Shown here piece by piece: positions 47,586-56,583 of a DNA stretch of 64,000 bases. The position numbers and the translations under genes are program-made. Origin of the DNA: Pseudanabaena sp. Chao 1811 (lineage in GTDB: Bacteria > Cyanobacteriota > Cyanobacteriia > Pseudanabaenales > Pseudanabaenaceae); the NCBI RefSeq assembly GCF_027942295.1, contig NZ_CP101416.1, positions 3,272,501 to 3,336,500 on the forward strand. Reading direction: 5' to 3'. Under the pieces are notes generated by a model that worked only from the letters and a program-made list of their open reading frames with translations, searched no databases and had not been told where the DNA came from. Within the stretch, counting starts at the first letter, position 1; each line of letters starts with the position of its first letter.

Positions 47586-48332
47586 TTAGCGCTTTTCTTG
47601 AAAAGGATAAACTTTTACATATTCCAAAAGACCAAGAGGAGTAGAAAACTCAACGATCGCTTCAGGGGAAGGTTGTTTATCGAGGTTAATAGATTTAATA
47701 CGACCTACAGGCACATTCTCAGGAAATAGTGTACTAAATTGCGAAGTATGGACAATATCTCCAACCTTAACATCGGGATCTCGTTCAAAAAATTCTAAGA
47801 TCGCCGTGTTTTGGCTTTGTCCCTTCAGCATTCCACTAAAACGACTACGGCTAACAATCACCCCAATTTGACTATTGGGATCGCTAACCAGCAAAATTTG
47901 ACTACTATTTGGGGAAACATGGGTAACTCGCCCCACTAATCCGCCTGGAGCAACGACAACAGCACCTGCTTTAATGCCATCATTACTACCTTTAGCAATT
48001 AAGATTTGATTCCACCAAGAATCAGCTCCACGACCAATTACCGTCGCCCAAACCCCTACATCTGTGGAACTAGCTTTTACTTTGAGCAGTTCTTTCATGC
48101 GTTGGTTTTGTGACTCCAGTTCAGTCAATCGGTATTTCAACTCACGTACCTGAGCATCCTGTATTAACTCTTGCTTAGATACTGTTGACTGGAAAGGTTT
48201 GCTGAGAAACTGATAGGTTTCCATAATCGCCACACCCTGAGTTTGGCGAATTACCCAAGCTAAACCTATACCAGCAGCAACAATGGCGGTCTGAAAACTA
48301 TAGCGCTCCCACCAACTCCGAATTGAATCCAT
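47586..48332 (-). CDS. mreC: Rod-shape-determining protein MreC
   Basis: A 248-residue bitopic protein: one N-terminal membrane helix (residues 15-30), a coiled coil at about 50-85 (RELKYRLTELESQNQRMKEL), and the periplasmic beta domains with VIGRGADSWWNQILIAKGS and GLVGRVTHVSPNSSQILLV. MreC connects the MreB filament with the periplasmic wall synthases. It starts 11 bases after mreB ends and abuts mreD. Confidence 0.93.
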   Translation of the reverse strand: MDSIRSWWERYSFQTAIVAAGIGLAWVIRQTQGVAIMETYQFLSKPFQSTVSKQELIQDAQVRELKYRLTELESQNQRMKELLKVKASSTDVGVWATVIGRGADSWWNQILIAKGSNDGIKAGAVVVAPGGLVGRVTHVSPNSSQILLVSDPNSQIGVIVSRSRFSGMLKGQSQNTAILEFFERDPDVKVGDIVHTSQFSTLFPENVPVGRIKSINLDKQPSPEAIVEFSTPLGLLEYVKVYPFQEKR

Positions 48333-48343
48333 GAAAAAGTTAC

Positions 48344-49369
48344 CTATAAACTTTTCAAACGGCTGGTTAATACACGACCAAGGTTCTTATAATCTTCGAG
48401 TACACGACCAGCCCCAATGACGACACAGTTAAGTGGCGCTGGAGCAATATGCGTCACAATTCCAGTTTCGTGACTGATTAGTGTGTCAATGCCATTAAGC
48501 AATGCACCACCACCAGCTAGCATGATACCGCGATCGATAATATCGGCAGCAAGTTCAGGAGGTGTACGTTCGAGAGTGCGTTTAACTGCTTCGATAATGA
48601 CCGAGAGTGGCTCACTCATGCTTTCACGGATTTCCGAAGACTTGACGGTGACGGTACGAGGCAAACCTGACAATAGGTGTAAACCTCTTACTTCCATCGA
48701 AGTTTCTTCTTTAATGGGATAAGCAGAGCCAATTTTGATTTTGATTTCTTCGGAAGTGCGTTCCCCGACAACGAGGTTATGTACAGTCTTCATGTACTTC
48801 ATGATTGCTTCGCTGAGTTCATCCCCTGCAACCCTTACAGATTCACTCAAAACAATCCCTTGCAAACTCATGACAGCAACTTCAGTAGTACCACCACCGA
48901 TATCGATGATCATGTTACCCGTGGCTTCAGTTACAGGCAGACCTGCACCGATCGCTGCGGCAATTGGTTCGTCAATGGGATAAACTTCACTAGCTCCAGC
49001 GCGACGGGCAGCATCCATGACGGCGCGCCATTCTACGCCTGTAACACCGCTAGGAATACCGATCGCAATGCGCGGATTAAAAACACCTTTTTTGACTTTT
49101 TGGATGAAGGCTCGCAACATCAATTCGGCTGAGTCAAAATCAGCAATTACACCGTCTTTAAGAGGACGCACGGCAATAATGTCACCAGGTGTGCGCCCGA
49201 TCATTTTGTTTGCTTCATCTCCAACTGCGTAGGCAGTTTTGTCTCGTTGATCGATCGCAACAACTGATGGCTCTTGCAACACGATACCTTCACCAGACAC
49301 ATAAATAAGTGTGTTGGCAGTACCGAGGTCAATGCCGATATCTTTTGTAAAATGGCGTAATAAACCCAC
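48344..49369 (-). CDS. mreB: Actin-like cell-shape protein MreB
   Basis: A 341-residue actin-fold ATPase. Phosphate 1 motif DIGIDLGTANTLIY, then IGIPSGVTGVEWRAV, phosphate 2 IDIGGGTTEVAV and the adenosine motif MLAGGGALLNGID are all intact. MreB filaments guide lateral wall synthesis. The start is GTG, giving (M)GLLRHFTKDIGID, which matches the conserved N-terminal amphipathic segment; no ATG fits. First gene of the mreBCD operon; two palindromes lie upstream. Confidence 0.95.
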   Translation of the reverse strand: MGLLRHFTKDIGIDLGTANTLIYVSGEGIVLQEPSVVAIDQRDKTAYAVGDEANKMIGRTPGDIIAVRPLKDGVIADFDSAELMLRAFIQKVKKGVFNPRIAIGIPSGVTGVEWRAVMDAARRAGASEVYPIDEPIAAAIGAGLPVTEATGNMIIDIGGGTTEVAVMSLQGIVLSESVRVAGDELSEAIMKYMKTVHNLVVGERTSEEIKIKIGSAYPIKEETSMEVRGLHLLSGLPRTVTVKSSEIRESMSEPLSVIIEAVKRTLERTPPELAADIIDRGIMLAGGGALLNGIDTLISHETGIVTHIAPAPLNCVVIGAGRVLEDYKNLGRVLTSRLKSL

Positions 49370-49495
49370 AGTAAACTCTTCCAGTGGTCAAACTAGCTAT
49401 GTCGTCTTAACATTTTATTACGATTGTTGTCACTTAGTCTAGTCTTATGACTATTCCCTAAGCGGTACATTACTTTTATGGTTATCACCACGTTT

Positions 49496-49554
49496 ACCTG
49501 AGAAGAATATGAATGACAGCGCGATTCGCGCTGTCATTCATATTCTTCTCAGGT
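49496..49554. repeat. Long perfect palindrome, ATT triloop
   Basis: 28-bp perfect arms starting ACCTGAGAAGAATATGAATG around ATT. Confidence 0.92.
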
Positions 49555-49567
49555 TTTAAACCCCAGA

Positions 49568-49600
49568 AGAGGGGTGCGGCGCTTTGCGCCGTACCCCTCT
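49568..49600. repeat. Palindrome, TTT triloop
   Basis: 15-bp arms with one mismatch, starting AGAGGGGTGCGGCGC, around TTT. It follows AAACCCCAGA, the same outer words as in the hairpin at 34095. Confidence 0.85.
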
Positions 49601-49693
49601 TTAAAATTCAACCTTTTGGGTGCTTTCTTTCCTATACGAAATCTGGGATATGATTGGTATAGATAACAATTATTAACAATTAACTATTATCCA

Positions 49694-50155
49694 ATGAGTG
49701 ACTGGCTAGAACATACCGTCCAAACTGAAGTAACTATTCCCGTGGAATATGCGTGGTCGTTATGGTCAGACTTAAGCGCAATGCCCCGTTGGATGAAGTG
49801 GATCGACTCCGTAGTCATAACAGATGATCCTGAAATATCGGCTTGGAAACTTGGCACAAACGGTTTAACTTTTACTTGGAAATCTCGGATTCTTAAACAA
49901 ATTCCCAACCAAATTATGCAATGGGAGTCAATTGGGGGATTACCTAATCGTGGAGCAGTGCGCTTTTACGGTCGCCCCAATAATATAACTATTGTAAAGC
50001 TAAGTATTGCTTATGCTATACCTGCGATCGGACAGTTGATGGATAATTTGTTTTTAGGACAACTCGTAGAATCCACCCTGCAAGAAGATCTAGAGAGATT
50101 CCGCGTTTATGCTCAAGCGGATTTTGCAAAAGAAAATCAATCAGCCGCTAGCTAG
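49694..50155 (+). CDS. SRPBCC-family (polyketide cyclase/dehydrase-like) protein
   Basis: A 153-residue single-domain protein of the START/Bet v 1-like fold. The opening SDWLEHTVQTEVTIP, then WSDLSAMPRWMKWID and a long C-terminal helix (LVESTLQEDLERFRVYAQAD) fit the family as seen across cyanobacteria. Such proteins bind hydrophobic ligands; a role in quinone or pigment handling is possible but unproven. ATG start. It converges with the fur gene, with seven bases between the stops. Confidence 0.85.
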   Translation: MSDWLEHTVQTEVTIPVEYAWSLWSDLSAMPRWMKWIDSVVITDDPEISAWKLGTNGLTFTWKSRILKQIPNQIMQWESIGGLPNRGAVRFYGRPNNITIVKLSIAYAIPAIGQLMDNLFLGQLVESTLQEDLERFRVYAQADFAKENQSAAS

Positions 50156-50162
50156 AAATCAT

Positions 50163-50624
50163 TTAAAAAATCGAGCGTTGCCCTTCTGGGCTGACCCCAA
50201 TAATTGTTAGTTGGCAATCTAGGACAGAGAAGCCATATTTGTCGGCAACTTTTTTGCTAATTGTGAGAATCTGGTCGTTTTTAAACTCAATTACGCGATT
50301 GGTTTTTACACAGACTAAATGGTGATGATGGTGTGGTTTAGGCTGATTAATTTCATAATGTTTGTGGTCTTCGGTGAGTTCTAGTTCACGCAAAATGCCC
50401 ATGCGTGCCATCATTTTGACGGTACGGTATATAGTTGAAAGGCTGATATTTTCACCCTGTGCTTTTAGTCGTTCATATAGATCCTCGGCACTTAAGTGTT
50501 CACCTTCAGGAAGGGTCTGGAATGTACTTAAAATAACTTCGCGTTGGGGTGTCATGCGACAACCTTTGGAATTAAGTTCAGCCTTGAGGGCCTCAGGTGA
50601 ATAGGTGGTCTCCACAGAAGTCAT
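50163..50624 (-). CDS. fur: Fur-family regulator (FurA-like) lacking CxxC motifs
   Basis: A 153-residue repressor. The DNA-binding domain contains RMTPQREVIL and ISLSTIYRTVKMMARMGIL. The metal-binding part has HKHYEINQPKPHHHHHLVC. It resembles cyanobacterial FurA overall, which controls iron uptake with Fe2+ as co-repressor. Unusually, the first CxxC of FurA reads CVKT and the second CPxC position reads SPEG, so both redox/zinc cysteine pairs are broken. PerR or Zur identity is less likely given the overall match. ATG start; single gene. Confidence 0.87.
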   Translation of the reverse strand: MTSVETTYSPEALKAELNSKGCRMTPQREVILSTFQTLPEGEHLSAEDLYERLKAQGENISLSTIYRTVKMMARMGILRELELTEDHKHYEINQPKPHHHHHLVCVKTNRVIEFKNDQILTISKKVADKYGFSVLDCQLTIIGVSPEGQRSIF

Positions 50625-50655
50625 AGCATTATCAATAACGATAGCTTCTTGAGAA

Positions 50656-50766
50656 TAGCATAATTAAAAGCAGCGCTTAGCATTGCTTTTAATTACTGAA
50701 AAGGCTCAAAAAATGTGGTGTACATACAGCGTGCGCCACATTTTTTGAGTGTAGCTACTTATGCTA
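50656..50766. repeat. Tandem palindromes with partial border
   Basis: Hairpin 50661-50695 (arms TAATTAAAAGCA) and hairpin 50705-50749 (arms CTCAAAAAATGTGG). The outer words AGCATAATTAA and AGCTACTTATGCT match the borders of the element at 21801. Confidence 0.65.
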
Positions 50767-50801
50767 TGGTTAAAATCCTGTGTAAATTAAAGTAATTAGC
50801 T

Positions 50802-52001
50802 ATGCCATCGTTGCCCCGTGCGATTATTCATCGTAAAAAAGTCGATGCGGTTCAGCGTTTTCATCCTTGGATCTTTTCAGGCGCGATCGCTAAACTCCAA
50901 GGTGACGTTCATGATGGCGATTTGGTCGAAGCCTATAGCGAGGATGGCAGATTTTTAGCGATCGGCTTGTGGGGCATGGGTAGCATTGCGATTAAGGTGC
51001 TATCGTTTCAGCCTGTGGAGTCGATGCAAAGTTTATTGCGCGATCGCCTGAAGCAAGCATTTATTTTGAGAAAACAATTAGGTTTAATTGATAATCCAGA
51101 AACCAATTGCTATCGGTTAATTAACTCGGAAGGCGATGGCTTAGCAGGATTAATTATTGATGTGTATGGTGATACGGCGGTTTTGCAATGCCATTCTTTG
51201 GGAACTTATCGCTATCGTCAGGATATTGCAGAAATCTTGAAGGATATCTATGGCGATCGCTTGCAGGCAGTTTATGACAAAAGCTCGGTAACGCTTTCGC
51301 GCAAATCACAAACCCAGTCTCAGGATGGTTTATTAATTGGCGAGAAATCTGCCGATAGCGCTGAGGTTTTGGAATATGGGCATCGCTTTATTGTCGATTG
51401 GGAAAAAGGTCAAAAAACAGGATTTTTCTTAGATCAAAGAGAAAATCGTCGGATGTTTGGTAAGTATGCATCGGGGAAAAAGGTTTTAAATACCTTCTGT
51501 TATTCGGGTGGTTTCTCGGTTTATGCAGTGGCGGCGGGGGCAAAGGAAGTCCATTCGATCGATAGTTCGGCAAAGGCGATGGAATGGACAGATCGCAATA
51601 TTGCCGCAAATTTTGATCGCGATCGCCAAGCGATTCATCAATCCTTTACAGGCGATGTCTTTGATTTTCTAAAGCAATGCGACTCTGATTATGAGGCGAT
51701 CGTGCTTGATCCTCCTGCTTTTGCTAAGAGTCTATCCGCAAGGCATTCGGCGATGCAGGCATACAAGCGCTTGAATTTACAGGCGATGTCGAAATTAAAG
51801 ACTGGTGGATTGCTATTTACTTTTTCCTGTTCGCAAGTGGTGAATGTGGAGAATTTCACAGGAGCAGTTACTGCGGCGGCGATCGAGTCGGGTCGGTCAA
51901 TTCGCATTTTGGATCATCTCAATCATCCCGCCGATCATCCCACAAGTATTTTTCATCCTGAAGGGGCATACCTGAAGGGTTTAGTTTTGAGCGTGACCTA
52001 A
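50802..52001 (+). CDS. rlmI: Class I rRNA large-subunit methyltransferase (RlmI family)
   Basis: A 399-residue protein. The N-terminal PUA-like domain includes HPWIFSGAIAKLQG. The Rossmann methyltransferase domain has EKGQKTGFFLDQRENRR, the AdoMet-binding NTFCYSGGFSVYAVAAG, and the catalytic region IVLDPPAFAKS and LLFTFSCSQ with the Cys. RlmI makes 5-methylcytosine at position 1962 of E. coli 23S rRNA; exact target here is inferred. ATG start. The stop codon lies within a palindrome. Confidence 0.88.
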   Translation: MPSLPRAIIHRKKVDAVQRFHPWIFSGAIAKLQGDVHDGDLVEAYSEDGRFLAIGLWGMGSIAIKVLSFQPVESMQSLLRDRLKQAFILRKQLGLIDNPETNCYRLINSEGDGLAGLIIDVYGDTAVLQCHSLGTYRYRQDIAEILKDIYGDRLQAVYDKSSVTLSRKSQTQSQDGLLIGEKSADSAEVLEYGHRFIVDWEKGQKTGFFLDQRENRRMFGKYASGKKVLNTFCYSGGFSVYAVAAGAKEVHSIDSSAKAMEWTDRNIAANFDRDRQAIHQSFTGDVFDFLKQCDSDYEAIVLDPPAFAKSLSARHSAMQAYKRLNLQAMSKLKTGGLLFTFSCSQVVNVENFTGAVTAAAIESGRSIRILDHLNHPADHPTSIFHPEGAYLKGLVLSVT

Positions 52002-52034
52002 TGAGTGGCAGCGCTTCGCGCCGCCACTCATTAG
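51998..52034. repeat. Palindrome overlapping a stop codon, TTC loop
   Basis: Outer arms CTAATGAGTGGC, inner CGC-TTC-GCG with two unpaired bases on each side. The rlmI stop TAA is inside it. It also ends the convergent Uma2 pseudogene. Confidence 0.85.
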
Positions 52035-52036
52035 AT

Positions 52037-52692
52037 TTAGGCTGTCATAATCTGCTCGACTGTGAGATTTAATTCTGGAAATGTTGCCAAAATTAGGCGA
52101 TCACTATTTTGAAATCTAGTCATTTGATATTTCCCTTCTGCATCTAAGGTAAATATCAGCACAGAAGGAAGTTTAGGTTCTCCTAAATAGTTGCGCGAAC
52201 CGATCGCTAAATAATCAACGATCCAATATTCAGAAATTCCTAAACGCTCATATTCTTCGAGCTTATCAATATAGTATAGTCATCTTCCCAATTTGGTGAT
52301 ACCACCTCAACCGTAAGCTGAATTGGTTCACGGATACCCCGATGATTAAGGTGATCGCTCCGCCAAACATCCCGATTAATTACGCTGACATCTGGATGTC
52401 TGCCCTGTTCTTTTCCTTTTTTATTGGTGGTTAAAACTGCGGCTACGTCATTAACCACGTAGTTTAAATTTAGGCGCTCAATCTCGTCACTCATTGAGTC
52501 CATGACTAAGCCAGCAACATCGTAATGAAATCTAGTTGCTGGTATTTTTAGCATTTTGCCATCCACTAATTCATAGCGACCATCCTCAGGACATTGTGCC
52601 AAGAACTGGTCAAAATTTAGCTCTAGATTCGTCTCTTGGGATGTTTCTGAATCAGATCTTGGTTGCGTGAGTGTAATCATAGATTTCCTCAA
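52037..52692 (-). pseudogene. Frameshifted Uma2-family nuclease gene
   Basis: The first 139 codons give a normal Uma2 protein (YELVDGKMLKIP, PDVSVIN, LTVEVVSPNWEDDY). The frame then breaks at about 52272-52278 and stops at 52240. The rest of the domain continues in another frame: KLEEYERLGISEYWIVDYLA and on to a normal end EQIMTA and TAA at 52037. Removing two bases (TA) from the ACTATACTAT stretch restores DDYYIDKLEEY, the expected family sequence. So a 2-base TA duplication has probably broken a gene of about 217 codons, unless it is a sequencing error. Confidence 0.85.
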
Positions 52693-52721
52693 AATGCTTA
52701 GCCTAAATTATATCAAAGTGC

Positions 52722-52764
52722 TTTCCACAGAGTTGTGGCGCTTTGCGCCACAACTCTGTGGAAA
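52722..52764. repeat. Palindrome, TTT triloop
   Basis: 20-bp perfect arms, TTTCCACAGAGTTGTGGCGC, around TTT, in the divergent gap between the Uma2 pseudogene and the TPR gene. Confidence 0.9.
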
Positions 52765-52853
52765 TAAATGTCAGAAAAAGTCAGAAAACTTCTAGAAAAA
52801 ATTGCTTTTATGTCGCTACAATATGTCCACCTTATTGGTGAGGATGTAGGGAT

Positions 52854-53882
52854 ATGTATAGAAAGCGTCAGAAAATGTCGGTTGCTAACATTGGGGCGAC
52901 GATTTTGGCAGCCTTTGTTGGAGCGATTGTAGTGCCAATGCCAATGCAGGCACAACAAGTAACGATCAATCCCGAAAATCGGGCGGTACGAGATGAAGCC
53001 GATCGCTTACTGGATGTTGGCTATACGCAACTGAAGGACGGCAAACCCCGTGAAGCAATTAAAACTTGGCTCTATGCGATCGGTTACTATCGGCGTGTCA
53101 ATGACCAAGCAGCAATTTCCTATACTCTGGCGCGAGTGAGTGATGCCTACGAATTACTGGGGGCAAGCAATGCGGCTCAAGATACCAGTCGTCAGCGCAT
53201 AGGCTATGCCAATACTTTGCAAGATAATGGGGCAAAGCTTGAAAGCTCGAACAACTTAGTAAGCTTTGAGATTGCGCAAGGTAAGCTAGAATCGGCTTCA
53301 AAACTCAACAAGGTAACCCTTGAGTTATCTACCAAAAACGAGCAAGGGCTGAATACAGCGATCGCTTTAAATAACAAAGGTTTAATTGCAGAGCGCTATG
53401 GCAATCATTTAGAGGCTCTCAAACAATATTACGCATCGATTAAAGTGCATCCCATCCGTGAAGCGATCGGGGAAGGCTATACATACATCAATAGTGGCGA
53501 TAGTTTGATGGCTTTGGACAATTACAAAGCTGCAATCACCGACTATGGCATGGCGCTAACGATCGCTCGTCAACATCGCAATTACAAACTGATGTCGGTA
53601 GCTAGTGATCGCATTATTGCTGCTTATCTCGAAGTGCCTAATTTCTATCGCATTGAAGAGCTATTGCAAAACCGATCTAGCTTGGCTTTGGTAATGGGCG
53701 ATCAAGAAACCGCCGCGATCGTGCAGCGATATCTAGGTGATTTGTACTTATCTTTTGGAAATCTGCCAAAAGCACGCGCTGCGTACCAAGAGTCCTATGA
53801 TTTTGCTGCTATGCTAGGAGATAATACAAGCTTGCCCCTGCGAGAAGCTTATTACAAATTGCAGGAACTAGAAAGATTGTAA
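52854..53882 (+). CDS. Secreted TPR-repeat protein
   Basis: A 342-residue protein. The N-terminus MYRKRQKMSVANIGATI then AAFVGAIVVPMPMQAQQV is a signal peptide with a likely AQA-Q cleavage. The rest is helical repeats of TPR type: AVRDEADRLLDVGYTQLKDG, IKTWLYAIGYYRRVNDQAAI, IAERYGNHLEALKQYYASI and LYLSFGNLPKARAAYQES are recognisable. TPR proteins of this kind act as protein scaffolds in the periplasm or thylakoid lumen. No enzymatic domain or partner can be named. ATG start; single gene. Confidence 0.82.
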   Translation: MYRKRQKMSVANIGATILAAFVGAIVVPMPMQAQQVTINPENRAVRDEADRLLDVGYTQLKDGKPREAIKTWLYAIGYYRRVNDQAAISYTLARVSDAYELLGASNAAQDTSRQRIGYANTLQDNGAKLESSNNLVSFEIAQGKLESASKLNKVTLELSTKNEQGLNTAIALNNKGLIAERYGNHLEALKQYYASIKVHPIREAIGEGYTYINSGDSLMALDNYKAAITDYGMALTIARQHRNYKLMSVASDRIIAAYLEVPNFYRIEELLQNRSSLALVMGDQETAAIVQRYLGDLYLSFGNLPKARAAYQESYDFAAMLGDNTSLPLREAYYKLQELERL

Positions 53883-53997
53883 GTATCGAACGATTTTGCC
53901 TCGCAAATTCTGTCGATGTGTATTTTTTAATTCAGCTAACAAGAACTTGATTTGAGGAGATTATAACAACACCTCCCTAAATTGGTATAACCTTAAA

Positions 53998-54044
53998 TTA
54001 GTATCAGGATGGGCGACACCTAGTGTCGCCCATCCTGATACTAA
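53998..54044. repeat. Palindrome, CTA triloop
   Basis: 22-bp perfect arms starting TTAGTATCAGGATGGGCGAC around CTA, between the TPR and M16 genes. Confidence 0.92.
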
Positions 54045-54120
54045 AACCCTGATATAAAAAACTTAATTTCGCTCGATTCTGCTTTTTATTTAAAAAATTT
54101 AGTAAAACCCTAATTTTGCC

Positions 54121-55440
54121 ATGCCAGCGATCGTCGTTCCGCGTCGGTTAGATGTAGCTGTGACCGATCATGCACTCAATGATCTAGCTACTAGAGCGCA
54201 GCTATCTGCGCCTACTCAACATGTTCTACCCAATGGAATTAAGATTATTGCCGAACAGATTCCTGTAGATGCGGTCAACCTGAGTATTTGGGTTGATGTT
54301 GGCTCTGCCGTAGAGAGCGATGACATTAACGGGATGGCGCATTTCTTGGAACATATGGTTTTCAAGGGTAGCGATCGCCTTGCATTGGGAGAATTTGAAC
54401 AGGCGATCGAGTTCCACGGTGGTAACACTAATGCGGCAACCAGTCAGGACTACACGCATTTTTATATTAATGTTGCACCTAAAGATTTCGCAAAACTCGC
54501 ACCCTTGCAACTGGATGTAGTCCTAAAAGCTAGCATTCCCGATGAAGAGTTTCAGCGTGAACGTCATGTGGTGCTAGAGGAAATTCGCCGTAGCGAAGAT
54601 AATCCTGATCGCCGCATTTATCGCCATATTTCCGAATTGGTATATGAGCAATTGCCCTATCGCCGTGCGGTATTAGGTCCCGTTGATGTCATTGAAAAAG
54701 TCACATCTGAGCAGATGAAGTCTTTTCATCGTCAGTGGTATGCACCGCAAAACATGACGATCGCTGTGGTTGGCAATTTGCCAGTGAGCGAGATGATCGG
54801 TGTAATTGCTAATTACTTTGAAGGAGATGCGATCGCGGATAAACCTCAGCCTAAGACTTTCACTCCCGAAAAGCCCTTTACCGAAATTGTGCGGCGCGAA
54901 GTAACCGATACCAGTCTCAAGCAAGCTCGATTGAGCATGACATGGCGCGTTTCTGGCTTGACCGAGCTATCAGAAACCTATCCTCTGAGTATTCTGGCAA
55001 ATATTCTCGGTAGTGGACGTACTTCGCGGATGGTGCAGGACTTACGCGAAAATCGGCGCATCGTCGATCGCATTTCCGTTAGTAATTCAGCAATGCGTTG
55101 GCAAGGTAATTTCCAAGTATTTGCGAAGTTAAATGTGGAGGATGTAGCGATCGTTGAAGAAGCGATTCGTGAGCATATTCGCCAACTGCATGAAGTGCCT
55201 GTCACCGATGAGGAACTTGCCAAAATTCGCACTCAAGTCAGCAATCGCTTTATCTTCGGCAATGAGTCACCCAAGGAACGCGCAGGGATCTACGGCTATT
55301 ACGATCGCATTGTCGGTTCGCTAGAGCCGGCCTTAAACTATCCCGATTTAATCAAATCCATCACTAAAGAGGATATCCAAGCCGCCGTTCGCAAATACCT
55401 CAATCCTGATGCCTACGGTATTTTGATTGTCAAACCTTAA
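54121..55440 (+). CDS. M16-family zinc metallopeptidase
   Basis: A 439-residue protein of the processing-peptidase type. The inverted zinc motif is HFLEHMVFKG (HxxEH), with the second Glu region EEIRRSEDNPDRRI about 75 residues on. Family landmarks FHGGNTNAATSQDYTHFY and PYRRAVLGPVDVI follow, and the C-terminal substrate-binding R/Y region contains FIFGNESPKERAG. No signal peptide is seen, so it should act in the cytosol on unfolded peptides. Cyanobacteria usually have a paired catalytic and non-catalytic M16; no partner is next door. Confidence 0.92.
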   Translation: MPAIVVPRRLDVAVTDHALNDLATRAQLSAPTQHVLPNGIKIIAEQIPVDAVNLSIWVDVGSAVESDDINGMAHFLEHMVFKGSDRLALGEFEQAIEFHGGNTNAATSQDYTHFYINVAPKDFAKLAPLQLDVVLKASIPDEEFQRERHVVLEEIRRSEDNPDRRIYRHISELVYEQLPYRRAVLGPVDVIEKVTSEQMKSFHRQWYAPQNMTIAVVGNLPVSEMIGVIANYFEGDAIADKPQPKTFTPEKPFTEIVRREVTDTSLKQARLSMTWRVSGLTELSETYPLSILANILGSGRTSRMVQDLRENRRIVDRISVSNSAMRWQGNFQVFAKLNVEDVAIVEEAIREHIRQLHEVPVTDEELAKIRTQVSNRFIFGNESPKERAGIYGYYDRIVGSLEPALNYPDLIKSITKEDIQAAVRKYLNPDAYGILIVKP

Positions 55441-55461
55441 GTGTGAAATTGTGCGATCGCT

Positions 55462-56583
55462 ATGCTTAAACACATCAGCATCAAAGGCTTTAAATCAATT
55501 AAAGAATTAGAATTAGATTTATCTCCCATCAACGTTTTAATTGGCGCGAATGGTTCAGGTAAATCTAATTTTATTTCTTTTTTTAAGTTATTGAATCGGA
55601 TGATGCAATCTCAAGGTGAATTGCAACTTTTTGTTGCACAATCAGGAGGTGCAAATTCTTTTCTGTTTGATGGAGCAGAAATTACTCTCCAAATTGAATC
55701 AGAACTTGAATTTGAAGTCAGTAAAGATAAATTTGACTATGCTTTTAAAAATGATAGATTTGACTATTCATTTAAACTTTCTTATGCAGCATCGGACACA
55801 TTTGTATTTGCTGAAGAGAAGTGTCGTGATTTTAATATCATGTACAATGTTTGGTCAGATTGGATGACATTACTATCAGGTCATAGAGAATCAAAGCTGC
55901 TTGAATTCACAATGTTCGCACAAAAAAAAATCTATAGCCTGATACGAAATTTTATTGTGTATCAGTTTCATAACACTTCAACCACTTCAAGAATTAAACA
56001 AAAGTGGAATGCTGATGACAATCAATATCTTAAAGAAGATGCTGGTAATTTAGCACCATTTCTCTTAAGAATTAGATCAAAAGAACCTCGTTATTATCAA
56101 AGAATTATAGAAACAGTTTCACAAATCTCACCATTTTTTGCGGATTTTGTACTAAATCCTACGAGTAAAACAGTACTTTTACAATGGAGAGAAAAAGGAA
56201 CTGATTTGATATTTAGTCCACATCAAGCATCGGATGGAACATTAAGAGTAATGGCTTTAGTAACGCTTTTATTACAACCTCCTGACAGTCTGCCTGATGT
56301 TTTAATTTTAGATGAGCCAGAGCTAGGATTACATCCCTACGCTATTAATATTATTGGTAGCTTAATTAATAGTGTTGCTAATCGCTGTCAAGTGATTTTA
56401 GCAACTCAATCACCATTATTAGTAGATTGTTTTGAACCAGAAGATATTATTGTTGTTGAAAGAAATGAGCGAGAATCTACTTTTAAAAGGTTAGTTGAAA
56501 CAGATCTAGAAGACTGGCTAGAAGAATATTCATTGTCTGAGTTATGGAATAAAAATGTTATCGGTGGGAGACCTAGCCGATGA
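55462..56583 (+). CDS. AAA/ABC-type ATPase of a two-gene defence-like module
   Basis: A 373-residue SMC/RecF/OLD-type ATPase. Opening MLKHISIKGFKSIKELELDL, Walker A LIGANGSGKSNFI, then a 200-residue helical insert, the signature region HQASDGTLRVMAL, Walker B VLILDEPELGLHPYA and the H-loop-like ILATQSPLLVDCF. The stop overlaps the ATG of the DUF4276 gene by four bases (ATGA). Base use is clearly more A+T-rich than in the flanks and no HIP1 octamer occurs within it, both signs of transfer. ATPase/TOPRIM pairs of this layout are common in defence islands; the function here is inference. Confidence 0.85.
   Translation: MLKHISIKGFKSIKELELDLSPINVLIGANGSGKSNFISFFKLLNRMMQSQGELQLFVAQSGGANSFLFDGAEITLQIESELEFEVSKDKFDYAFKNDRFDYSFKLSYAASDTFVFAEEKCRDFNIMYNVWSDWMTLLSGHRESKLLEFTMFAQKKIYSLIRNFIVYQFHNTSTTSRIKQKWNADDNQYLKEDAGNLAPFLLRIRSKEPRYYQRIIETVSQISPFFADFVLNPTSKTVLLQWREKGTDLIFSPHQASDGTLRVMALVTLLLQPPDSLPDVLILDEPELGLHPYAINIIGSLINSVANRCQVILATQSPLLVDCFEPEDIIVVERNERESTFKRLVETDLEDWLEEYSLSELWNKNVIGGRPSR

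Larger units (their letters stand above)
49370..49693. other. Divergent intergenic region with two palindromes
   Basis: No gene is seen. Upstream regions of mreB (minus) and the SRPBCC gene (plus) share 324 bases with palindromes at 49496-49554 and 49568-49600. Confidence 0.65.
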
